This document shows, piece by piece, positions 26,779 to 36,186 of a stretch of 64,000 nt of DNA. Numbering within the stretch: the first letter of the stretch is position 1; the number at the start of each line of letters is the position of its first letter. The notes under the pieces are model-generated. The model did no database searches. It was not told where the DNA came from and saw only the letters and a program-made list of their open reading frames with translations. Position numbers and translations under genes: made by a program. This stretch comes from Pseudomonadota bacterium (lineage in GTDB: Bacteria > Pseudomonadota > Alphaproteobacteria > Sphingomonadales > Sphingomonadaceae): assembly GCA_023436615.1 (NCBI GenBank), contig JAEZIO010000025.1, positions 55,443 through 119,442 on the forward strand, in the 5' to 3' direction.

Positions 26779-26846
26779 GTTCATGACAAAGCCAGCCATG
26801 CTCTGCTAACCGGCGCCGATCAAGTTAGCTGTCCGGGGGACGTTGA

Positions 26847-27416
26847 ATGCATGCGCTGAAGCGCCTTTTGATTGCCGTTGCGACTGTGGCGGTCGCAGTT
26901 CCGTCGACAGCGCAGGTTGGCGGCTATGACGGCGAGATGTTCGTCAAGGCGATCCGCGACGGCCGGGGCAATGAAGCTCTTCAGCTGCTTCAGGACAAGC
27001 CGTCCCTGGTCAACGCTCGGGATCTCAACGGGAAGACCGCGCTGATCGCCGCAATCGAGAACCGCGATCGCGACTGGGCAGGCCACCTGCTGCAGAAGGG
27101 TGCCGACGCGAATCTCGCCGACAAGAACGGCGACACGCCGCTGATCATCGCCGCACGCATGGGCTCCCAGGACGTGGCGGAGTGGCTCGTCGGCCTAGGC
27201 GCGAAGGTGAATGCAACGAACCGCGCCGGAGAAACGCCGCTGATCGCGGCCGTTCAGGCGCGCCAGGTTGCCATTGTCCGGATGCTCATGAATCACGGGG
27301 CGGATCCCGACCGCACCGATTCCGTCGCCGGCTATTCCGCCCGCGATTATGCCAAGCGCGACAACCGCACGCCGGAACTTCTGCGCACCATCGAAGCAAA
27401 AAAGCCGAAGCCGTAA
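26847..27416 (+). CDS. Exported ankyrin-repeat protein
   Basis: 189 residues: a signal peptide (MHALKRLLIAVATVAVAV..., cleavage near TAQ) followed by four to five ankyrin repeats. Recognisable units are NGKTALIAAIENRDRDWAGHLL, NGDTPLIIAARMGSQDVAEWL and AGETPLIAAVQARQVAIVRMLMNHGADP (regions). A probable periplasmic protein-interaction module; no catalytic domain. Its stop is 2 bp from the convergent mmcB stop. Divergent from ycgN. Confidence 0.85.
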   Translation: MHALKRLLIAVATVAVAVPSTAQVGGYDGEMFVKAIRDGRGNEALQLLQDKPSLVNARDLNGKTALIAAIENRDRDWAGHLLQKGADANLADKNGDTPLIIAARMGSQDVAEWLVGLGAKVNATNRAGETPLIAAVQARQVAIVRMLMNHGADPDRTDSVAGYSARDYAKRDNRTPELLRTIEAKKPKP

Positions 27417-27418
27417 GG

Positions 27419-27913
27419 CTAGTTGCCCGCTCCAAGGGTCGGGTCGAGCTGCTCCGCCAGCCTCCGCGCGGCGCGCCGTGCAAAGCGGAGCAGCTCCGCT
27501 TTCCGCCTAGCCGGCGCCATCGGCCGATGGGCTGCCTCGCGGACCAGGGCGGCGTCGTAGCGGTCAGCCACGATCAGCCCGGCCTCGCTGGGCAGGAACC
27601 GCTCGCCGTCGCAGATTGACGCCAGCTCGGGCGGAACGGCCCAGAAAAAGCGGTCGCAATAGTCGAGATATTCGAACCACTTGGAATCGCCGAGGAGGTC
27701 GGACTTCGCCACCTTGATCTCGACGATGGTCAGCACGCCTCTGCCGTCCACGGCCATGATATCGGCCCGGCGGCCGTTCGGCAGCGGAACTTCACAAAAG
27801 CCGAACAGGTCCTGGCGGCAAAATAGCCGCGTCACGCCCCTCGCGACGTCCGCGGCCATGGGAGCGGCATTCGTGAAGCAGGGCTGCAGAAGCGATTCGG
27901 GGGCGGTGCTCAC
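27419..27913 (-). CDS. MmcB family DNA repair protein
   Basis: 164 residues of the MmcB family (PD-(D/E)xK nuclease-like). Core motifs are RRADIMAVDGRGVLTIVEIKVAKSD, with the aspartate and ExK of the fold, followed by DSKWFEYLDYCDRFFWAVP. In Caulobacter MmcB is part of the LexA-controlled damage response. A GAAC-N7-GAAC box lies 13 bp upstream of the GTG at 27913, supporting the same control here. An ATG at 27859 is an alternative start; neither has a strong ribosome binding site. Confidence 0.88.
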   Translation of the reverse strand: MSTAPESLLQPCFTNAAPMAADVARGVTRLFCRQDLFGFCEVPLPNGRRADIMAVDGRGVLTIVEIKVAKSDLLGDSKWFEYLDYCDRFFWAVPPELASICDGERFLPSEAGLIVADRYDAALVREAAHRPMAPARRKAELLRFARRAARRLAEQLDPTLGAGN

Positions 27914-27925
27914 CCCCGAACGCTA

Positions 27926-27940
27926 GAACGATAGGAGAAC
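27926..27940 (-). promoter_or_regulatory. LexA-type SOS box upstream of mmcB
   Basis: On the minus strand the sequence is GTTC-N7-GTTC, a perfect match to the alphaproteobacterial LexA operator. It is 13 bp upstream of mmcB, whose Caulobacter counterpart is damage-inducible. A further GTTC lies 4 bases downstream, nearer to mmcB. Position and gene identity agree, so confidence is good though binding is not tested. Confidence 0.7.
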
Positions 27941-27996
27941 GCGGGCAATGCGGGGCATTGCCTGGTACGAGGATCGGAAATCAGGAAGCGCGCGAA

Positions 27997-28641
27997 TCAG
28001 CGGTAGAAGACGTGGTTGCCGATCGAGGCGACGCGCTTGAGCCGCCAGCCAGGATGCACTCGGCGAGCGTGGAAGAACAGCGCGTTCGAGGCAGCCGAGT
28101 CCTTCAGATCCTGGTCGACGATCTTGGCGATCGCGACCGCAGTCTGCCACTGTCGACCCTGCTTGTTGATCGACGGCCATGACTTGCCGCGTATGAAGGA
28201 GAACTGGCCGCGCTGGAACAGGACGCCGCAATAGGTCTTCGCGAAGCGGCCGCTCTGCGTACGGTTAGCGATAACCTCGCCGACGGCGAGTTGCCCGGCA
28301 AGCGGCTCGCTCTTCGATTCGAAATAGATGCCCGCGGCGAGGCACTCGAGCTCGCGGCTGCCGACCTCAGTCCCGCGAAGCTGCGCCACCAGAGTTCCGA
28401 GGTCAGCGCTGCGATCGACGGCTTCGGCAAGCGATGAGCTCTCCTCGTCAGTGGCTTCGGGCTCGGCCGGCGCGGTGACCTGATCCGACTGGCGGAGCAG
28501 CTCCTGCGCGACGGCAGCCGGGCTGACACTGCTTTCGACGACGGTCAGCGGTTCGGCGGCAGGGCCAACTTGCGCCGGTGCAACCGAGCTTGCGCTGATC
28601 GCGGCACAGACCAGCAGCGCCGCGCGGATCGAAACAACCAT
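27997..28641 (-). CDS. SleB-type cell wall hydrolase
   Basis: 214 residues: a signal peptide (MVVSIRAALLVCAAIS..., cleavage near APA), a low-complexity acidic linker, then the Hydrolase_2/SleB domain from about residue 95. The domain has ECLAAGIYFESKSEP with the catalytic-type glutamate, AVGEVIANRTQSGRFAKT, RGQFSFI and NALFFHARRVHPGW. Likely a periplasmic peptidoglycan hydrolase. The 178-bp gap upstream (28642-28819) holds no gene that I can support; its promoter is presumably there. Confidence 0.88.
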   Translation of the reverse strand: MVVSIRAALLVCAAISASSVAPAQVGPAAEPLTVVESSVSPAAVAQELLRQSDQVTAPAEPEATDEESSSLAEAVDRSADLGTLVAQLRGTEVGSRELECLAAGIYFESKSEPLAGQLAVGEVIANRTQSGRFAKTYCGVLFQRGQFSFIRGKSWPSINKQGRQWQTAVAIAKIVDQDLKDSAASNALFFHARRVHPGWRLKRVASIGNHVFYR

Positions 28642-28819
28642 GATTTCCGTAATCTTTGCGGTTAACCGCCCGGATGGACGGGGCCGTACTCGCGAAAACT
28701 TCCGCTTTGCCCCTGGGTGGTTCCCCGTCTCGCGTGGTGCTCCCGGCGCCCCATAGGCCGGAAATGCACCCCCCGCTCGTCACTTTCGATCGTCCGGTTC
28801 TGCCGGCGCGGGCTGCTGG

Positions 28820-29167
28820 TCAACCCGACAAGGTCGTTTCAGCGATGAATCGTTCCGGATGCGCGACGTCCAGTTCTATTAACCATAAATCGTGATCGAA
28901 GCGGACGCGATTTCCGAGGAAATCCGCGAGCTTTTCGCCGGATTCGTCCGGGCCGGGTCCGGCCCGGGTCCAGCGATATTCACCGCTTTCGAAGTCGAAG
29001 GTGCGTTCAAGGACCGCGCAATGGCGACCGCGGCTGCCTACCACCAGCAACAACGAGCCGCGCTCCGGATCGCCTTTGCGCAGAACGGTCGCGAAATCCC
29101 CGTCCGCCTGGGCACGGCGGATCAGGCCGGTCGCTTCGACCGACGCGCTAATCCCCGCGCCGGTCAT
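28820..29167 (-). CDS. DUF1491 family protein
   Basis: 115 residues with the DUF1491 pattern: VEATGLIRRAQADGDFATVLRKGDPERGSLLLVV (region) and a C-terminal DHDLWLIELDVAHPERF helix. Function is unknown. It starts 6 bp after ptsN with a GCGGA-type ribosome binding site and is the last gene of the maf-coaE-dnaQ-hpf-ptsN string on this strand. Confidence 0.82.
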   Translation of the reverse strand: MTGAGISASVEATGLIRRAQADGDFATVLRKGDPERGSLLLVVGSRGRHCAVLERTFDFESGEYRWTRAGPGPDESGEKLADFLGNRVRFDHDLWLIELDVAHPERFIAETTLSG

Positions 29168-29173
29168 TTCCGC

Positions 29174-29638
29174 TCACGCCGCGTCGCGCTCATCCGCGCC
29201 CATCAGCACCGCCGCGAGGGCGTCCCGGCTTCGGGCTCCGCGCATCTTCTCGAGCGTCGGAGCATGACGGACGACGCGGCTGATCGCCGCAAGCGCCTTG
29301 AGGTGCTCTGCGCCCGCATCGGGCGGTGACAATAGCAGGAAGACAAGGTCGACCGGGGCACCGTCGATCGCCTTGTAGCCGACGGGCTCCGAGAGCCTGA
29401 CGAACAGGCAGTAGATTTGCGACAGCCCCTCGACCTTGCCGTGCGGAATGGCGACGCCCTGCCCGAATCCGGTCGAACCGAGCTTTTCGCGCTCGCTGAT
29501 CGTCTCGAGGATGCTTGCCGCCGCAATCCCGAGCCGCTGCCCCGCCAGCGTCGCGAGCTGGTTGAGAAGCGAGCGCTTGTTTCCCGCAGGGAGCGCGGGC
29601 TTGATCGCGTCGAAATCGAGGAACTCGGTCAGGCGCAT
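29174..29638 (-). CDS. ptsN: Nitrogen-regulatory PTS IIA protein
   Basis: 154 residues of the EIIA-Ntr family, a phosphorylatable regulator rather than a sugar transporter component. The phospho-acceptor histidine is in GVAIPHGKV (about residue 66); the REKLGSTGFGQG segment precedes it and DLVFLLLSPPDAGAEHLKALA follows. Downstream of hpf by 65 bp, the arrangement also seen next to rpoN in other proteobacteria; rpoN is not in this window. Confidence 0.93.
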   Translation of the reverse strand: MRLTEFLDFDAIKPALPAGNKRSLLNQLATLAGQRLGIAAASILETISEREKLGSTGFGQGVAIPHGKVEGLSQIYCLFVRLSEPVGYKAIDGAPVDLVFLLLSPPDAGAEHLKALAAISRVVRHAPTLEKMRGARSRDALAAVLMGADERDAA

Positions 29639-29703
29639 TTCGCAACTTCCGCAATTGGCGAGCGGCCACGGAGACCGATCGCCCGTTCAAATGAGCGCAG
29701 GGC

Positions 29704-30273
29704 CTAGCTTTCGTTCGGTTCGACCCACCCGATGTTCCCGTCCTCGCGCCGGTAGACCATATTGAATTCGCCGGTACTGGCATTGCGGAACATCAACGCA
29801 GTCGTATTGCGAAGGTCCATCATCATCACCGCGTCGGCGACGTTTGCCTGCGGAATGTCGACCTTCGTTTCGGCGACGATGGTCGGGTTGTCCGGCGCCT
29901 CTTCCTGTTGAGCCGATCCAGCGAAGACGCGATAGGCCGCATTCGCCTCGATCCGGGGGGGGGCATCGTGACCGGACTTATGTTCCTTGAGGCGCTTGGT
30001 GTAGCGCCGCAGCTGCTTCTCGATCTTGTCCGCGGCGCCGTCGAAGGCGATCTGTGCAGTCGGTGCCCGGTGGGCAGCCTTCAGCACTACGCCCTGGGCC
30101 ACGGGAGCCACGATGTCGCAGGTGAAATCGTTCTGCGGCCCCTTCCCAAACGTGACGTTGGCACCGACGGATTTCGAATAATATTTTTCGGTGATCTCCT
30201 CGATCCGCTCGATCGCTCGTTCCTTGATAGAATCGCCGGTTTCGACCTGATGGTCCGCGACATGCACGTCCAC
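29704..30273 (-). CDS. hpf: Long-form ribosome hibernation promoting factor
   Basis: 189 residues. The N-terminal domain (residues 1-100) binds the 30S decoding region and the C-terminal domain (about 130-185, ending with MFRNASTGEFNMVYRREDGNIGWVEP) drives 100S dimerisation, so this is the long type. The GTG start at 30273 follows AAAAGGAG at 9 bp. A run of nine C (nine G on the plus strand, near 29955) lies in the linker and keeps the frame as read. Confidence 0.92.
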   Translation of the reverse strand: MDVHVADHQVETGDSIKERAIERIEEITEKYYSKSVGANVTFGKGPQNDFTCDIVAPVAQGVVLKAAHRAPTAQIAFDGAADKIEKQLRRYTKRLKEHKSGHDAPPRIEANAAYRVFAGSAQQEEAPDNPTIVAETKVDIPQANVADAVMMMDLRNTTALMFRNASTGEFNMVYRREDGNIGWVEPNES

Positions 30274-30331
30274 TGGCGGGGGCTCCTTTTCGTAAGTTGG
30301 CGGCGGGCTTAAGACCCCGTTTCGGGCCGCG

Positions 30332-31030
30332 TCAACTCGGAGCGGTGAAGCGTTCCCACAACGGGTTGACCAGCGTGCCTATAAACGCGCGATGGCGCTC
30401 AAGCTCCTCAATCGCCGCACGATGCGGCCGCGGAATCCTGGGTTCGCGGATGGTGACGGCGCCCGCGACCGGAGCAACGTCCATGTCCTCGGTGTCATCG
30501 GCGAGGCCAAGGCCGATCTGCCGGCCGCCGGTCAGCTCGATATAGACCTGGGCCAGCAGCTGCGCGTCGAGGAGCGCGCCGTGTTTTATGCGCTGGCTCC
30601 GATCGACCCCGAAACGGGTGCACAATGCGTCGAGGCTGTGCTTGGCCCCGGGATGCCTGGTCCGCGCAAGCGCGAGAGTATCGATCATGCGGCTCAGGCA
30701 GATCGCCGGCCGTCCGCAATGGCCGAGCTCGTGGTTGAGGAAGCCGAAATCGAAGCTCGCGTTGTGCGCGACGAGCGGCGCATCGTCGATGAATTCGAGC
30801 AGCTCCTCGGCCTTCTCCGAGAAGCGCGGCTTGTCCGACAGGAAGATGTCGGTGAGCCCGTGCACGGCTTCGGCGCTGGGCGGCATCGGCCGCTCCGGAT
30901 TGAAATAGGCGTGGAAGTGCCGCCCCGTCTCGGCGCGATTGAACATTTCGACGCAGCCGATCTCGACGATACGATCGCCCCCAGCCGGGTCGAGCCCCGT
31001 GGTCTCGGTATCGAAGACGATCTCGCGCAC
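30332..31030 (-). CDS. dnaQ: DNA polymerase III epsilon subunit (3'-5' exonuclease)
   Basis: 232 residues. Proofreading exonuclease motifs: Exo I FDTETTGLDP at the N-terminus, Exo II LVAHNASFDFGFLNHEL around residue 95 and Exo III HGALLDAQLLAQVY around residue 160. The C-terminal tail would bind the polymerase subunit. The GTG at 31030 is 8 bp after the coaE stop and gives the usual N-terminus; a TTG at 31066 inside coaE is less likely. Part of the maf-coaE-dnaQ cluster left of the origin. Confidence 0.93.
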   Translation of the reverse strand: MREIVFDTETTGLDPAGGDRIVEIGCVEMFNRAETGRHFHAYFNPERPMPPSAEAVHGLTDIFLSDKPRFSEKAEELLEFIDDAPLVAHNASFDFGFLNHELGHCGRPAICLSRMIDTLALARTRHPGAKHSLDALCTRFGVDRSQRIKHGALLDAQLLAQVYIELTGGRQIGLGLADDTEDMDVAPVAGAVTIREPRIPRPHRAAIEELERHRAFIGTLVNPLWERFTAPS

Positions 31031-31038
31031 AGCCGGAC

Positions 31039-31632
31039 TTAACCACTCGCGACCAGCCCGAGACAAGACAGAATGTCGCGGACCTGGGCTTCAGTTGTGG
31101 ATAGGCCGCCGCCGGTGTCGATCACGAAGTCCGCGCGACGGCGCTTTTCCTCATCGGGTATCTGGCGCGCAAGCAGAGCCTCGAACTTCTCGCGCGTCAT
31201 GCCGGGCCTCGCCAGCACTCGCGCCCGCTGTATGTCGGGCGGCGCGGAAACGACCACGACTTTGTCGAACACCTCCTCGCCGCCGGTCTCGAACAACAAC
31301 GGGATTTCGAACAGCAACGCGGGCGCGTCGCCGTTCTCGACGATGAAGCGGGTCCGTTCGTGATGCACCGCGGGATGCACGATCGCCTCCAGGGCAGCCA
31401 GCTCCTCCGGATGGCCAACCACCCGGCTCGACAAGGCGTCGCGGTCGACGCCATCGGGCCCGGTGGTGCCCGGAAACCTCTTCTCGATTCGCTCGACCAG
31501 CGCACCGCCCGGCCCCTGGAGCCGGCGGACGACGGCGTCGGCGTCGAACACCGGCACGCCCGCACGCCGGAAGAAGTCGGCGACCGTCGACTTGCCCATC
31601 CCGATCGAGCCGGTGAGCGCGAGCCGGATCAC
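31039..31632 (-). CDS. coaE: Dephospho-CoA kinase
   Basis: Phosphorylates dephospho-CoA, the last step of coenzyme A synthesis. 197 residues with P-loop LTGSIGMGKSTVADF near the start, DADAVVRRL, the LVVPLLFE-like LLFEIPLLFETG, and ARQIPDEEKRRRADFVIDTGG. The GTG start at 31632 overlaps the maf stop (GTGA), which fixes it; the same frame runs far upstream inside maf and is not used. Confidence 0.94.
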   Translation of the reverse strand: MIRLALTGSIGMGKSTVADFFRRAGVPVFDADAVVRRLQGPGGALVERIEKRFPGTTGPDGVDRDALSSRVVGHPEELAALEAIVHPAVHHERTRFIVENGDAPALLFEIPLLFETGGEEVFDKVVVVSAPPDIQRARVLARPGMTREKFEALLARQIPDEEKRRRADFVIDTGGGLSTTEAQVRDILSCLGLVASG

Positions 31633-32210
31633 GACGGCAAGACCTGACGTTCGCGAAGCGCCGTCAGCAGCGGGAGGAGCGGCATTCCGAGAATGGTGAA
31701 GTGGCTCCCGTCGATCCGGTCGAACAGTTGCACGCCGCGGCCTTCCATCCTGAACACTCCGACGCAATAGCCGACGTCCGGCCATTCCGCGCCCAGATAC
31801 TCTTCGATGAATTCTTGCGAGAGGGACCGCACCTTCAGGGTCGCCCGGTCGCACAAGCTCCAGTCGACGCCGCCGGCGCGCGCCAGGGCTACGGCGCTCG
31901 TCAGCGTCATCACCTGCCCCGAAAACGCACGCAGGTGGTCGGCCGCTTCCTGACGATCGCGCGGCTTGTCGAACAGCCGGTCGCCGACGCTGACGACCGA
32001 ATCGCTGCCGATGACCCAATCGTTCGGACGTTCTTCGCTGACGGCCAAGGCCTTCGCTTCGGCGAGGGCGCTCGCCAAAGCGCCGGCTTGCGCGTGCCGA
32101 GCCTTCTCGCGCGCTTCATCGACATTCGCGGGAACGACCTGGAACGCCACGCCCGCATCCTCGAGCATCTGCCGCCGGATCGGGCTGGAGGAAGCGAGGA
32201 TCAGAGCCAA
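31629..32210 (-). CDS. maf: Maf family nucleoside-triphosphate pyrophosphatase
   Basis: 193 residues. Removes non-canonical or modified nucleotides by pyrophosphate hydrolysis. Family features: LILASSSPIRRQML at the N-terminus with the SxSxRR motif, then WVIGSDSVVSVGDRLFDKP, LRAFSGQVMTLTSAV and GAEWPDVGYCVGVFRMEGRG. First gene leftward from the candidate origin. Which Maf subfamily substrate applies cannot be decided here. Confidence 0.92.
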   Translation of the reverse strand: MALILASSSPIRRQMLEDAGVAFQVVPANVDEAREKARHAQAGALASALAEAKALAVSEERPNDWVIGSDSVVSVGDRLFDKPRDRQEAADHLRAFSGQVMTLTSAVALARAGGVDWSLCDRATLKVRSLSQEFIEEYLGAEWPDVGYCVGVFRMEGRGVQLFDRIDGSHFTILGMPLLPLLTALRERQVLPS

Positions 32211-32503
32211 TCAGAACAACCTTGTGGAAAAGCCGGTTGGCGCTCGTAGCGCGGGAGCGGGGGCGATCTCAACGCGCCGGTTGTCCTAGCCATTGCGCCG
32301 CTATTGCCCGGATCCATTCACAAGCGCGCTTATTCATCCCCAGCCTGTGAATCGCGGGAGAGTCGCGGCGCGACTCGCCGGATTCCCTGGGGTTCCTTTT
32401 GCTGCCGCTGTTGGAGAATCCGGAAGGCGCGCCTATTTCCCGCGTCCAGCCAGACAACTACAGCACCAATATTCTTTTAAGAATCTTATAGGGAGAGAAG
32501 AGG
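32211..32503. other. Candidate chromosomal replication origin (oriC)
   Basis: 293-bp non-coding gap between divergent maf and hemE, the place where the origin of Caulobacter and other alphaproteobacteria lies. It contains DnaA-box-like 9-mers: TTTTCCACA on the minus strand at 32223-32231 (one mismatch from TTATCCACA), and weaker ones at 32314-32322, 32330-32338 and 32346-32354. The first and last of the weaker three form an inverted ATTCACA/TGTGAAT pair. A 23-bp patch at 32468-32490 has only three G/C and holds ATTCTT-TT-AAGAAT, fitting an unwinding element. Genes on both sides are transcribed away from it. The location is established for relatives; the exact boundaries are inferred. The hemE promoter must also be here. 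Confidence 0.65.
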
Positions 32504-33565
32504 GTGGCCGGTTCGCCGCATGGACCTGTCGGCGCGGCTTCGGCCGACAAGCCGCTGCTCGCGGTCCTGCGGGGCGAACGGCGCGATCCGCCGCCGACGT
32601 GGCTGATGCGCCAAGCCGGCCGTTATCTCCCCGAATATCGCCAGCTGCGCGCGCAGAAGGGCAGCTTTCTCGACCTGGTTTACGACAGCGACGCTGCGGC
32701 GGAGGTGACGCTTCAGCCGCTCGCGCGATTCGACTTCGACGCGGCGATCCTGTTTTCGGATATCCTCATCGTCCCGTTCGCCATTGGACAGCACCTGACC
32801 TTCGTCGCCGGAGAGGGACCGCGGCTGACGCCTGAGCTGCTCCGCGCCGACCTCGACGCACTGACGCCGATGCTGACCCGCCTCGAACCGGTCTACGAAA
32901 CGGTTCGGAAGGTGAAGGCAAAGCTTCCGGCCTCCAAGACTCTCATCGGTTTTTCGGGCGCACCGTGGACCGTCGCCACCTACATGATCGCCGGCCAGGG
33001 CAGCCGCGACCAGTCGGAGAGCCGCCGCCTGGCCTATGCCGACCCGGAACGCTTCTCAGACATCCTCCAGCGGATCGAAAAGGTGACGTTCGACTATCTT
33101 TCCGGCCAGATCGAAGCGGGAGCCGACGCGGTCCAGCTGTTCGACAGCTGGGCCGGGAGCCTGGCGCCGGCCGAGTTCGAGCGCTGGGTCGTCGCGCCGA
33201 CCGCGCGGCTGGTTGAACGCATCCGCGACGAGCATCCGGACGTTCCGATCATCGGCTTCCCCAAGGGAGCCGGCGGCAAGATCGCCGCTTATGTCCGAGA
33301 GACGGGCGTCGATTGCGTCGGTCTCGACGAGACGGTGGATCCCGCGTGGGCGGCGAGAGAGCTGCCTGATTCGTTCCCGGTTCAGGGCAACCTCGACCCG
33401 CTCGCGCTGGTCGCCGGCGGCGAGACGCTGGACTCCGCTGTGCGCAATATCCTTGACGCGTTCGCGGACCGCCCGCACATCTTCAATCTCGGCCACGGAA
33501 TTCTCCCGGACACGCCGATCGAGAACGTCCAGCGCCTCGTCGCGCTCGTAAAAGGGAACGGATGA
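32504..33565 (+). CDS. hemE: Uroporphyrinogen decarboxylase
   Basis: Decarboxylates uroporphyrinogen III to coproporphyrinogen III in haem synthesis. 353 residues with the N-terminal signature PPTWLMRQAGRYLPEYR, FSDILIVPFAIG, FSGAPWTVATYMI, LFDSWAGSL and the C-terminal NLGHGILPDTP. GTG start at 32504 preceded by AGGGAGAG. First gene right of the origin; overlaps hemJ by 4 bp (ATGA). Confidence 0.96.
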   Translation: MAGSPHGPVGAASADKPLLAVLRGERRDPPPTWLMRQAGRYLPEYRQLRAQKGSFLDLVYDSDAAAEVTLQPLARFDFDAAILFSDILIVPFAIGQHLTFVAGEGPRLTPELLRADLDALTPMLTRLEPVYETVRKVKAKLPASKTLIGFSGAPWTVATYMIAGQGSRDQSESRRLAYADPERFSDILQRIEKVTFDYLSGQIEAGADAVQLFDSWAGSLAPAEFERWVVAPTARLVERIRDEHPDVPIIGFPKGAGGKIAAYVRETGVDCVGLDETVDPAWAARELPDSFPVQGNLDPLALVAGGETLDSAVRNILDAFADRPHIFNLGHGILPDTPIENVQRLVALVKGNG

Positions 33566-34014
33566 GCGATCTGACGGGCTTCCTGGGCGCGGCCTATCCG
33601 TGGGTGAAGGCCGGGCACGTCACCTTCGTGATCTTCTGGATCGCCGGCCTGCTGTTGGTGCCGCGCTTCTACGTCTATCACCACGAGACGAGTCCCGGCT
33701 CGGCGGAGGACCGAGCGTGGATCGAGCGCGAACGGCGCGCCCGAAGCATCATTCTGACGCCGGCAATGGTCGCGGTGTGGGTCCTCGGGCTTCTGCTGGC
33801 TTTCCATGTCGATGCATTCCGCGAGGGCTGGTTCCACGCCAAGCTGGCGCTCGTCATCGCGCTGACCGGCTATCAGGGCTGGCTCGGGATGTACGGGAAG
33901 GGCCTTGCTGCGGGGAAGCGGCCGGCAAGCAAGCGCTCGCTTCGAATCATGAACGAGATTCCCGGCATCGCCGCCGCGATCATCGTCGTGCTGGTGATCG
34001 TCCGCCCGTTCTGA
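33562..34014 (+). CDS. hemJ: Protoporphyrinogen oxidase HemJ
   Basis: 150-residue membrane protein of the HemJ (UPF0093) family, which oxidises protoporphyrinogen IX in bacteria lacking HemG or HemY. Four transmembrane helices are apparent; the family histidine lies in VKAGHVTFVIFWIAG, then LVPRFYVYH, WFHAKLALVIALTGYQG with a second conserved histidine, and NEIPGIAAAIIVVLVIV. Overlap with the hemE stop fits a common haem operon. Confidence 0.92.
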   Translation: MSDLTGFLGAAYPWVKAGHVTFVIFWIAGLLLVPRFYVYHHETSPGSAEDRAWIERERRARSIILTPAMVAVWVLGLLLAFHVDAFREGWFHAKLALVIALTGYQGWLGMYGKGLAAGKRPASKRSLRIMNEIPGIAAAIIVVLVIVRPF

Positions 34015-34038
34015 ATTGCACCGCGCGTCCGCACCCGA

Positions 34039-34067
34039 TTGACTCGGCAACAGGCGCTCCCTAACTC
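34039..34067 (+). promoter_or_regulatory. Candidate housekeeping promoter of rho
   Basis: TTGACT (34039-34044) and TAACTC (34062-34067) with a 17-bp spacer, starting 25 bp after hemJ. It leaves a leader of about 120 bases before rho, pyrimidine-rich in its first half, which would suit the known Rho self-attenuation; that part is inference. Confidence 0.45.
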
Positions 34068-34193
34068 GCTGCGACGGCTGTACCGGCCTGTTCTCTTCCA
34101 AATTGCCGTATCAGCCTTCCGTCCATGCACGCGGCGTTCTGCCGCCGAGGCTTTGAACCCTGATCCGTCCCTACGCCTGAAAAGCGAATTCCA

Positions 34194-35450
<1,257 letters not shown>

Positions 35451-35472
35451 CGGCGATCGACCGCACCCGCGC

Positions 35473-36138
35473 ATGCTGACCGGCTTCAGCTTCTCGAGCA
35501 TCTTCACGACCGCCGGAGCGGCAAAGCTCGGTCAAATCATCCTGGGCGATCTGACGATGGCGGGCGACAACGTCCTCATCATGGGATCCATCGCGTCTGG
35601 CTTGCCCGAGAAGGAGCGCCGCAAGGTGCTGATGCTCGGCGTCAGCATGGCGCTGGTGTTCCTCATCACCTTTGCGGTGATCGCGACCCAGCTCCTCAAG
35701 ATAACCGGACTGGTCTTCGCCGGCGGGCTGCTGCTGCTGTGGGTCGCCTGGAACATGGTTCGCGAATTGAACCCGTCGGCGCCGGTCGTCCTCGACGATC
35801 CCGAGACCCCGGAGATCGAAGGGCCGATCCGCAACAAAACCTTCCTGCAGGCGGCGATACAGATCACCATCGCCGACCTCAGCATGAGCCTCGACAATGT
35901 GCTGCTGGTGGCGTCCATCGCGCGCGAGAACCCGGCCTTGCTGGTGGTGGGCCTGACCTTCTCGGTGCTGTTCATGGGCTTCGCCGCCAATTACGTCGCG
36001 CGGCTGATCCAGCGCTACCACTGGATCAACTATGTCGGCCTTGCAGTCATCCTCTACGTCGCCGCGACGATGATCTACGAGGGCTGGGTCGGCGGCGAGC
36101 ACGTGCTGGGGTTGAGGAACGTCCTCGGCCTCGGCTAG
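35473..36138 (+). CDS. TerC family membrane protein, copy 1
   Basis: 221 residues, about seven transmembrane helices. The two membrane-embedded acidic motifs of the TerC family are seen: GDLTMAGDNVLIM in the first half and IADLSMSLDNVLLVASIA in the second, an inverted internal repeat. YjbE/TerC proteins are linked to metal ion (for example manganese) export. Starts 22 bp after rho. Paralogous to the next gene; both have the block GGLLLLWVAW after helix 3. Confidence 0.87.
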   Translation: MLTGFSFSSIFTTAGAAKLGQIILGDLTMAGDNVLIMGSIASGLPEKERRKVLMLGVSMALVFLITFAVIATQLLKITGLVFAGGLLLLWVAWNMVRELNPSAPVVLDDPETPEIEGPIRNKTFLQAAIQITIADLSMSLDNVLLVASIARENPALLVVGLTFSVLFMGFAANYVARLIQRYHWINYVGLAVILYVAATMIYEGWVGGEHVLGLRNVLGLG

Positions 36139-36186
36139 CGGACGCTTCGACGCCACACGACCGGTCGCTGGCGCAAGGAGTAGCTT

